From a bacterium (GTDB lineage: Bacteria; Krumholzibacteriota; Krumholzibacteriia; JACNKJ01), in NCBI GenBank assembly GCA_014382085.1, contig JACNKJ010000151.1, forward strand, positions 1 to 8,735: a stretch of 8,735 bases of DNA, written 5' to 3'. Numbering within the stretch: position 1 is the stretch's first letter; every line of letters begins with the position of its first letter. Below the pieces are notes generated by a model. That model was not told the origin of the DNA, ran no database searches, and saw only the letters and a list, made by a program, of their open reading frames with translations. Of this stretch, positions 1 through 4,655 are shown piece by piece. Position numbers and translations under genes: made by a program.

Positions 1-215
1 CGGCAGCCCTGGAAAATGCGGGCCTGGCTGCGTTCGATGGATTGGAGCCAGAGTACTTCAGCGTCCTCGATCCGGAAACTCTTCGAGCGACCGAACATTT
101 GGAAGACGGGCTGGTGCTTGTCGCCTGCGCCGTTCCCCTGGGCGCGGCGCGGCTCATCGATAATCATGTGTATCGCATCCATGGCGACAGGGTCGAGAAG
201 GCCCTGCTATTTTAG
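1..215 (+). CDS. panC: Pantothenate synthetase, C-terminal end (5' truncated by window)
   Basis: Seventy codons, read from base 3, form the C-terminal end of pantothenate synthetase, the cytoplasmic enzyme that joins pantoate and beta-alanine using ATP in pantothenate and coenzyme A synthesis. The visible part contains the family's closing pattern: a Phe-Ser-Val-Leu-Asp-Pro-Glu-Thr-Leu segment, then a hydrophobic strand, then Ala-Arg-Leu-Ile-Asp-Asn about 17 residues before the end. The RLIDN signature near the C-terminus is typical of PanC. The ATP-binding and pantoate-binding N-terminal domain lies upstream of the window and cannot be judged. The TAG stop at 213-215 is part of the sequence TAGGAG, which also supplies the Shine-Dalgarno for the next gene, so the two are probably co-transcribed and coupled. 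A panD or panB neighbour may lie upstream. Confidence 0.9.
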   Translation, partial: AALENAGLAAFDGLEPEYFSVLDPETLRATEHLEDGLVLVACAVPLGAARLIDNHVYRIHGDRVEKALLF

Positions 216-222
216 GAGCATC

Positions 223-963
223 ATGAAGCAGTGCGCATCGTTGATTCTCGCAGCCGGCAAGGGCACGCGCATGAAGAGCGACCTTGCCAAGGTTCTACAT
301 CCACTGGACGGGCGAGCCATGATCCATTGGGTGCTCGACAGTGCCGAGACGGCCGAATTGTCGCCCAACATTCTGGTGATCGGTCATCAGGCCGAGCAAG
401 TGCAGCAGGAACTGTCGGATCGGAAGGTCCTCTTCGCCTTTCAGCTTGAGCAATTCGGCACCGGACACGCGGTGATCATGGCCCGCGAAGAAATCGAAAA
501 GCTAGAGGGCGACTTGCTGGTGCTTTCGGGTGATGTCCCCTTGATACGTCCCGAAACCCTCAGGGGACTTTTGGCTCTTCACCGTGAAAGGGAGGCTGCC
601 GCCACCGTGCTCAGCGCGGTTCTGGAAGATCCCACGGGATACGGCCGCGTGCTCCGCAATGAAGAGGGTGATCTCGAGGCCATTCGCGAGCATCGCGACG
701 CCAGCGAGGCTGAGCGGAAGGTGACCGAGATCAATTCGGGCATCTACGTATTCAGAATTCCCGACCTCCTCGAAGCCCTGGAACTTTTGAGCGACGATAA
801 TGACCAGGGAGAGTACTATCTCACCGACACACTGGAGATCTTGAAGGGTCTCGGGCGAAGGGTGGCGGCGCTGATCTGTCCGGACGCCGGGGAGATCGGC
901 GGGATCAACGACGTTTTGCAACTCACGGATGCCGAGAAGGTTTTGGCCGAAAGGAGGGGCTGA
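223..963 (+). CDS. glmU: Stand-alone N-acetylglucosamine-1-phosphate uridylyltransferase (GlmU N-terminal domain only)
   Basis: This 246-residue protein matches the pyrophosphorylase half of GlmU, which makes UDP-GlcNAc from UTP and GlcNAc-1-phosphate for peptidoglycan and lipopolysaccharide. Seen directly: the nucleotide-binding start LILAAGKGTRM (residues 7-17) with R16 and K23, Q74 and the GTGHA loop (79-83), SGDVPL with D104, YGR (140-142), EHRDA (156-160), EINSG with N171, EYYLTD (197-202) and IND with N229. D104 and N229 correspond to the two Mg2+ ligands of E. coli GlmU. The protein ends just after this domain, whereas classical GlmU is about 450 residues with a C-terminal left-handed beta-helix acetyltransferase; no hexapeptide repeats follow. 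The ATG at 223 is chosen over an upstream in-frame ATG at 16 because 16-215 encodes panC in another frame and AGGAG lies at 214-218. The product might prefer another sugar-1-phosphate, but the EHRDA and EINSG motifs favour the GlmU reaction. Confidence 0.85.
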   Translation: MKQCASLILAAGKGTRMKSDLAKVLHPLDGRAMIHWVLDSAETAELSPNILVIGHQAEQVQQELSDRKVLFAFQLEQFGTGHAVIMAREEIEKLEGDLLVLSGDVPLIRPETLRGLLALHREREAAATVLSAVLEDPTGYGRVLRNEEGDLEAIREHRDASEAERKVTEINSGIYVFRIPDLLEALELLSDDNDQGEYYLTDTLEILKGLGRRVAALICPDAGEIGGINDVLQLTDAEKVLAERRG

Positions 964-1454
964 TGGAATACCTCTTCACTCCCTGGCGGCGCAAGTACGT
1001 GGTAGAGGGCGAAGGCCGTAATGACGGTTGCGTGTTTTGCGCCCTGCCCGATGAGGAGGACCGCGACTTTCTTTTCGAAACCGAGCATTGGTATGGTGTG
1101 CTCAACGCCTTTCCCTACTGCAATGGTCATTTGATGCTGGTCACCCGTCGCCACGTTTCCTGGCTTTCCGACCTTAGCAAAGAGGAACTGGCCGAGCTGG
1201 GCCCCCTCATGCATCGCGCGGAAATAGCTCTGAGAAAAACCTACTCGCCCGAAGGCATGAACATGGGAATAAATTTCGGCAGCGCAGGGGGAGCGGGGAT
1301 TCCCGGCCACTTGCACGTGCACCTGCTGCCGCGCTGGGCCGGCGACACCAATTTCATGAGCAGCATCGGGCAAACCCGCGTGGTGCCAGAGGAAATGTCC
1401 CTCAGTTTCGATCGCCTCTCGGCGGCCTTCGGGGAGAACGATGGCCAAGTCTAA
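963..1454 (+). CDS. HIT family hydrolase/phosphorylase, Ap4A phosphorylase (Rv2613c)-like
   Basis: This 163-residue protein is a histidine-triad nucleotide-binding protein. The triad is GHLHVHLLPRW, with H116, H118 and H120; H118 is the expected nucleophile that forms a nucleotidyl-His intermediate. A CxxC pair (C23, C26) lies near the N-terminus, and a PYCNGHLMLVTRRHVSWLSDL segment (residues 51-71) matches the second conserved block. The long N-terminus beginning with LFTPWRRKY and the PRW...D.NFM tail after the triad resemble the actinobacterial diadenosine tetraphosphate phosphorylase Rv2613c more than the short HinT proteins. The likely role is breakdown of dinucleoside polyphosphates or nucleoside phosphoramidates in the cytoplasm. 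The start overlaps the glmU stop as TGATG, preceded by AAGGAGG at 951-957, a strong ribosome binding site and a sign of coupling. Substrate is inferred from family resemblance only. Confidence 0.88.
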   Translation: MEYLFTPWRRKYVVEGEGRNDGCVFCALPDEEDRDFLFETEHWYGVLNAFPYCNGHLMLVTRRHVSWLSDLSKEELAELGPLMHRAEIALRKTYSPEGMNMGINFGSAGGAGIPGHLHVHLLPRWAGDTNFMSSIGQTRVVPEEMSLSFDRLSAAFGENDGQV

Positions 1455-1971
1455 AGGCAAATCCAAACAGAAAGAGGCAGGCTCGGCCATCCCTTGGATC
1501 TTCGGATCGGTATTCCTGTCTATTTTGGCCTTCTCTTTGACCCTTCGCTATGGCGATATCATCTTGCGGCCTCGGCCGGAGCCGGACGCTCAGATCAAGC
1601 GCGAGGACGTGATCCGCGAAAGGCAGATGGAAAGCTCGCGACCTGATGATGCCGAGGCCCTGGGGCTGCGCATGCAGGTGCTCAACGCCACTCGCGTACC
1701 CGGCCTAGCCCTTCGCAAGGGTGAGAGCCTGCGCCCCTGGGGTGTGGACGCCCTGGATCGCGGTAACGCACCACCTTGGCCTTTCAACGAGACATTGCTG
1801 CTTGTGAGAAGCGGCGAACGCATTGCCGTGGATCGTCTATCTGATTATCTAGGAGGAGTGCCGGTTCTTCTTCAACGGCGGGAAGATCTGATGCTGGACG
1901 CCACGCTGGTTCTGGGTCAGGATTGGCAACGATACACTTGGCCCCTGGAGAAAGAGCAATCATGGCGCTGA
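1441..1971 (+). CDS. Single-pass membrane protein with LytR_C domain
   Basis: This 176-residue protein has a lysine-rich N-terminus (six Lys in the first 11 residues), one hydrophobic helix at about residues 16-36, a charged linker to about 73, and a C-terminal domain at about 76-165. That domain looks like LytR_C: it starts with a V-L-N-A-T strand (80-84) followed by G-L-A, and ends with an A-T-L-V-L-G-Q-D-W strand, the usual hydrophobic-LG-D ending of the family. Topology by the positive-inside rule puts the domain in the periplasm. LytR_C is often found on LytR-CpsA-Psr ligases, but no LCP catalytic domain is present, so enzymatic activity is not expected; a cell-wall or scaffold role is inference. 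The ATG overlaps the end of the HIT gene by 14 bases and has GGGGAG at 1431-1436. The domain call rests on motif resemblance alone. Confidence 0.72.
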   Translation: MAKSKGKSKQKEAGSAIPWIFGSVFLSILAFSLTLRYGDIILRPRPEPDAQIKREDVIRERQMESSRPDDAEALGLRMQVLNATRVPGLALRKGESLRPWGVDALDRGNAPPWPFNETLLLVRSGERIAVDRLSDYLGGVPVLLQRREDLMLDATLVLGQDWQRYTWPLEKEQSWR

Positions 1972-2231
1972 GAAAAAAATCTTTGAAGGCCATCGTCCTG
2001 ACGGTGCTTATAGGCATCGCGGTGGGCACGGTGGTGGGGCAGGTTCTGGCCGTGGCACTGCCCGACGGAATACCGAAAGACGTGCTGGTTCAATCGGCAC
2101 AATTCGAATTGGAACCCTTCACCCTCAATCTCATGGTAATCACCCTGACCTTTGGTATCAGTCTCAAGATGAACTTCATTTCGGTTCTCGGGATTTTGGT
2201 CATGGTGCAATTGCTGAAATGGTCATGGTAG
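1962..2231 (+). CDS. DUF4321-type small membrane protein
   Basis: This 89-residue protein has a basic N-terminus (ALRKKSLK), a first hydrophobic helix at about residues 9-33 with a glycine-rich G-I-A-V-G-T-V-V-G-Q pattern, a short extracytoplasmic loop around 34-50, a proline-containing F-E-L-E-P-F segment, and a second hydrophobic stretch at about 54-86 containing T-F-G-I-S-L-K-M-N. The order GxxxG helix, E-P-F-T-L-N-L, T-F-G-hydrophobic-K-hydrophobic-N is what I know of the DUF4321 family, which has no assigned function. The ATG at 1962 lies inside the preceding gene (10-base overlap) with AAAGAG about five bases upstream and GGAG at 1947-1950. An extension to an earlier start in the same frame would enter the LytR_C coding region and lacks family support. 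Its last 13 bases overlap the next gene. Confidence 0.72.
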   Translation: MALRKKSLKAIVLTVLIGIAVGTVVGQVLAVALPDGIPKDVLVQSAQFELEPFTLNLMVITLTFGISLKMNFISVLGILVMVQLLKWSW

Positions 2232-2479
2232 CTTTCATAGGTGGCATAGGCGCTTGGGAGCTTCTGCTCGTGGTGGCCGTGATCCTGGTGATCTTCGGCC
2301 CCGAACGTATGCCTGAGATGGCGCGTAAGTTCGCCAGCATTTCCCACAAGGTGCGAATTGCCAACCGAGATTTTCAGCGCGAGATGTATCGCAATCTTGA
2401 TCCCGATGAGATCATGAAGGAAGACGAAGATTCGCCTGAGCCACCGATTACGGGAAAGAATCAAGATACTGAAGAATGA
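2219..2479 (+). CDS. Twin-arginine translocase TatA/TatB family protein (TatB-leaning)
   Basis: This 86-residue protein has the Tat hairpin plan: a short N-terminus, one transmembrane helix at about residues 8-26, the conserved F-G-P hinge (26-28), an amphipathic helix (29 to about 55) and a hydrophilic acidic tail. An acidic residue, E14, precedes the leucine-rich helix as in TatB proteins, and G-P-E-R-M-P-E-M-A-R after the hinge also resembles TatB more than TatA. The tail is short for a classical TatB, so a bifunctional TatA-type subunit is possible. With TatC it would form the receptor or pore for folded proteins in the inner membrane; no tatC is in the window. Translation may begin at the ATG at 2219 or two codons later at 2225; both lie within the end of the DUF4321 gene. 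It is the last gene of the operon, before the repeats and terminator. Confidence 0.82.
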   Translation: MVMVAFIGGIGAWELLLVVAVILVIFGPERMPEMARKFASISHKVRIANRDFQREMYRNLDPDEIMKEDEDSPEPPITGKNQDTEE

Positions 2480-2533
2480 GGACTAAGAACTGAGGACTGA
2501 GAACTGAGAACTGAGAACTGAGAACTGAGAACT
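2478..2533 (+). repeat. Heptamer tandem repeat array, GAGAACT type (8 units)
   Basis: Eight in-phase 7-base units run without interruption from the second base of the tat stop codon. The units are GAGGACT, AAGAACT, GAGGACT, then five perfect copies of GAGAACT. The perfect copies lie nearest the terminator, and the variants nearest the gene, as expected for recent slippage expansion at the distal end. The array would lie in the 3' untranslated part of the operon's mRNA. Function is unknown. Confidence 0.95.
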
Positions 2534-2542
2534 AGGAACATG

Positions 2543-2572
2543 AAAACCCCCGCTCTCTCGAGCGGGGGTTTT
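2543..2572. terminator. Bidirectional intrinsic terminator between convergent genes
   Basis: A perfect 13-bp stem pairs 2543-2555 (AAAACCCCCGCTC) with 2560-2572 (GAGCGGGGGTTTT) around the 4-base loop TCTC. The GC core is flanked by an A run on one side and a T run on the other, so each strand's transcript ends in a stable hairpin followed by U residues. It sits between the stop codons of the tat gene (+) and the ppiD-like gene (-) and can end both transcripts. Confidence 0.93.
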
Positions 2573-2575
2573 CTT

Positions 2576-2611
2576 AGTTCCAGTTCATGTCCAAGTTCTA
2601 GTTCTAGTTCA
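2576..2611 (-). repeat. Hexamer tandem repeat array, AGTTCN type (6 units; NGAACT on the minus strand)
   Basis: Six in-phase 6-base units on the plus strand read AGTTCC, AGTTCA, TGTCCA, AGTTCT, AGTTCT, AGTTCA. On the minus strand, the sense of the ppiD-like gene, they read TGAACT, AGAACT, AGAACT, TGGACA, TGAACT, GGAACT. The first of these contains the TGA stop codon of that gene. The GAACT core is the same as in the heptamer array on the other side of the terminator, but the period is six rather than seven. Confidence 0.88.
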
Positions 2612-4432
2612 ATTATAGAACTCGCCCCGGAAATCTTCCACGCCATAGTTTGCCTTGAGATCCTCCACCCAAGACGCGAAACGCTCGGATTGGGCTTTGC
2701 CCAAGAGGTCCTGCAAAATGGCGGGTCGCTGCTCGACGAATAGCTCTGTATCCAAAGGCTTGCGATCCAGAACTTCCAGCACCCAGGCACCCTGATCGGT
2801 TTCGATTACCGAGGATACGCTGGCGGGGGCCATCTGGTAGGCGAGGATGTGGAAGGCGGTTTCGCTGCCCACGCCAGGCAGGTAGTCGCTGAACTTGACA
2901 TCCTTTTCATTGGGCTCGAGACCCTGTGCGCTGATGGCGTTTCTCAGGCTGGATCCAGCGACGTAGGCTGTGCGGAGAGCCTGGGCCTTCTCGCGGGCCA
3001 TCTTTTTCTGCTCGTCAGTCTTCCACATGCGAAGAACCAAGTCGCGCGAGGTGGCCAGGTCGGAAGGCGTTTCGGGCTGAATGCTTTCGAGCTGAACCAC
3101 ATAGTCGGACTGTCGACCGGTGAAACGACGACTCACTTGTCCGGGATCCATGCGCTGTACTTCGGCATGAATGGCCGGATTGAAACCGAGATCCTCGATG
3201 CTGCTATTCAGCGCGAAGGGACTGGGCTGGGAGACTTCGAGACCCAATCGGGTGCCGGCGTCAGCCAAACTGCCCAGTTTGGTGGCCAGGTTCGAAAGCG
3301 AATCGGCCAGGGTGGACAGGCTGTCCAAGGTGGCATAGCTGGCTTCCACGCGCAGAAGCAGATGGCGGGCCGATATTTCTTCCTTACCGTCTTCGGTGCT
3401 CCGCTCGTCATCCTTCTTGATCAGATGGAATCCGAACTGAGTTTTCACGGGCTCGCTCACCGCACCCTTGGCCAGGTCGAAGGCAGCCTGCTCGAATTCG
3501 GGAACCATGCGACCGCGGGTGAACCATCCCAGATCGCCGCCATTGTCGGCGTTGCTCATGTCTTCCGAGTAGTCTCGGGCCAGATCTTCGAAGCTTCGGC
3601 CGGCATTCAACTCGTCGAGGATGAAATCCAAACGCTCGCGCACGAAGCCCTCGTCGGCTTCCGAGGGGCCGCGGTCAAACTTCACGTACTGGATAGCGTA
3701 GGTGGCTGGATTCTGGAACTTGTCCAGGTTGTCATTGAAATAGGCCTGCAGTACTTCATCGCCCGGATCCTCGGTGGGAAGCTCGATATCGCGCCATGAG
3801 CTGCCGGCGTAGAGAATCTTCGACTGGATGTTGCGGCGCTCGAATTCCTGGCGCAATTCTTCCTCGCTGATGTGCACCTGCGTGGAGAAGATCTGCTGCA
3901 GCCGGTTCAGGGGCAGCATGTTGCGCACGATACCCTCGATGGGAACCCAGTCGATGCGAGGATCGGCGAGGGCCTGGCGATAGGCCTCTTCGTTGAATAC
4001 GCCGTTCTCATCCATGAACTGACGACGCAGGAAATCGGGAGGATCGTTGTTGAGCACGTCGCGCACTTCATTGTCTGTGGGCTCAAGACCCATGCGCTCA
4101 ACTTCCAGGGTGAAGAGGACCTCGTTGACGAGCTGCTCGAAAACCTGGTCCTGAACGGCGATGCGCTCATCGGCCGTAATGGGCTGCCCCGGCTGCCGGC
4201 TGGCGGCCATATCGCTGTAGGCCTGACGCAGGCGCTGGTCGAAGTTCCTCAGGCTCACGCCCGTGTCGCCGACCATGGCGACCCAGCGCTGTCCCTGGGG
4301 GGCCTGGGATCCGCTACAGCCGATGCCCTGATAATCCGCGCCCCAGACAAAGACCATGGTCACCACAAAGGCGACAACCACGAACCAGAGCACCCACTTA
4401 ATGAAATTCCTGTCCCTCATCTGGCTCAGCAT
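2609..4432 (-). CDS. ppiD: PpiD-like membrane-anchored peptidyl-prolyl isomerase/chaperone (SurA_N + parvulin)
   Basis: This 607-residue protein has one membrane helix at about residues 12-31, following a short basic N-terminus that stays in the cytoplasm, and a large periplasmic part. Residues about 50-200 form a SurA/PpiD N-terminal chaperone-like region, including V-F-x-Q-L-V-N-E (97-104) and E-E-A-Y-R (148-152). A parvulin (PPIC rotamase) domain covers about 243-345, with the core N-G-G-D-L-G-W-F (297-304), the P-E-F-E-Q-A-A-F segment and the ending F-G-F-H-L-I (333-338). A second domain begins with A-R-H-L-L-L (355-360) but lacks the later parvulin motifs, so it seems degenerate. Length and order match E. 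coli PpiD (about 620 residues), which helps outer-membrane and secreted proteins fold at the Sec exit. The start at 4432 is chosen because GAGGAGG lies eight bases upstream; an in-frame ATG at 4459 has a poorer site. Convergent with the tat operon and divergent from dnaE. Confidence 0.85.
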   Translation of the reverse strand: MLSQMRDRNFIKWVLWFVVVAFVVTMVFVWGADYQGIGCSGSQAPQGQRWVAMVGDTGVSLRNFDQRLRQAYSDMAASRQPGQPITADERIAVQDQVFEQLVNEVLFTLEVERMGLEPTDNEVRDVLNNDPPDFLRRQFMDENGVFNEEAYRQALADPRIDWVPIEGIVRNMLPLNRLQQIFSTQVHISEEELRQEFERRNIQSKILYAGSSWRDIELPTEDPGDEVLQAYFNDNLDKFQNPATYAIQYVKFDRGPSEADEGFVRERLDFILDELNAGRSFEDLARDYSEDMSNADNGGDLGWFTRGRMVPEFEQAAFDLAKGAVSEPVKTQFGFHLIKKDDERSTEDGKEEISARHLLLRVEASYATLDSLSTLADSLSNLATKLGSLADAGTRLGLEVSQPSPFALNSSIEDLGFNPAIHAEVQRMDPGQVSRRFTGRQSDYVVQLESIQPETPSDLATSRDLVLRMWKTDEQKKMAREKAQALRTAYVAGSSLRNAISAQGLEPNEKDVKFSDYLPGVGSETAFHILAYQMAPASVSSVIETDQGAWVLEVLDRKPLDTELFVEQRPAILQDLLGKAQSERFASWVEDLKANYGVEDFRGEFYN

Positions 4433-4440
4433 GGAGGGAT

Positions 4441-4447
4441 CCTCCTC
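4441..4447 (-). promoter_or_regulatory. Strong ribosome binding site deciding the ppiD-like start
   Basis: Read on the minus strand this is GAGGAGG, followed by an 8-base spacer (4440-4433) and ATG at 4432-4430. This near-consensus site favours the ATG at 4432 over the upstream in-frame ATGs at 4459 and 4540. With this start the membrane helix lies about 11 residues from the N-terminus. Confidence 0.8.
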
Positions 4448-4540
4448 GGAGTTAGCCATCACAACAAGGCCGCCCCTGGCCTCCCAGCGGGCGGACCGTT
4501 CCCCTGCGTCTTCGCACAGGGCGAATTCCCGAAGCGGCAA

Positions 4541-4568
4541 ATTAACATAGGATTGGCCCGCCCCGCAA
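4541..4568 (-). promoter_or_regulatory. Weak candidate promoter for the ppiD-like gene
   Basis: On the minus strand TTGCGG (4568-4563) and GTTAAT (4546-4541) are separated by 16 bases and lie about 110 bases upstream of the start codon. The -10-like box matches TATAAT at four positions; the -35-like box keeps only TTG. It is the best pair I can find by eye in this intergenic stretch, but chance matches of this quality are common. Confidence 0.22.
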
Positions 4569-4582
4569 CCGGGAAAGAACGC

Positions 4583-4609
4583 TGGTCATTGGTGGGCGGA
4601 TGGGCTAAT
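4583..4609 (+). promoter_or_regulatory. Weak candidate promoter for dnaE
   Basis: TGGTCA (4583-4588) and GCTAAT (4604-4609) are spaced by 15 bases, each matching four of six sigma-70 consensus positions; TGG just before the second box gives an extended -10-like TGn. It lies about 47 bases upstream of the dnaE ATG. The spacing is short for sigma-70, so this is a low-confidence candidate. The rest of 4433-4655 shows no gene. Confidence 0.25.
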
Positions 4610-4646
4610 TTGGGCCAGAATCAGCCTTTCTACATACCTTTTGGCC

Positions 4647-4650
4647 GGAG
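4647..4650 (+). promoter_or_regulatory. Ribosome binding site deciding the dnaE start
   Basis: GGAG lies five bases before the ATG at 4656. An in-frame TTG at 4641 would add five residues, but it overlaps this site. The ATG places the first PHP histidine motif at residues 7-11, matching other DnaE proteins. Confidence 0.6.
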
Positions 4651-4655
4651 CATCC

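Noticed and set aside
16..222. N-terminal extension of the GlmU-like protein from the ATG at base 16
   Set aside because: These bases encode the PanC C-terminus in another frame, while the GlmU family start aligns with the ATG at 223, which has its own AGGAG site.
816..1490. A 224-codon open frame on the minus strand opposite glmU and the HIT gene
   Set aside because: It is the shadow of two genes with clear catalytic motifs and shows no family signature.
2534..2608. CRISPR array or integron-type attachment site in the repeat-rich intergenic region
   Set aside because: Repeats are 6-7 bases with no spacers, so CRISPR is excluded. There is no integrase, core site or cassette gene nearby.
2849..3799. 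A 316-codon open frame on the plus strand opposite the ppiD-like gene
   Set aside because: It lies wholly antisense to the SurA_N/parvulin coding sequence, shows no motif of its own and has no convincing ribosome binding site.
4308..4330. Cysteine after the membrane helix of the PpiD-like protein (G-I-G-C, residues 36-39) as a lipobox
   Set aside because: The position three before the Cys is Gly and not Leu or a similar residue, and the helix has no signal-peptidase II context. A retained membrane anchor fits the PpiD family better.
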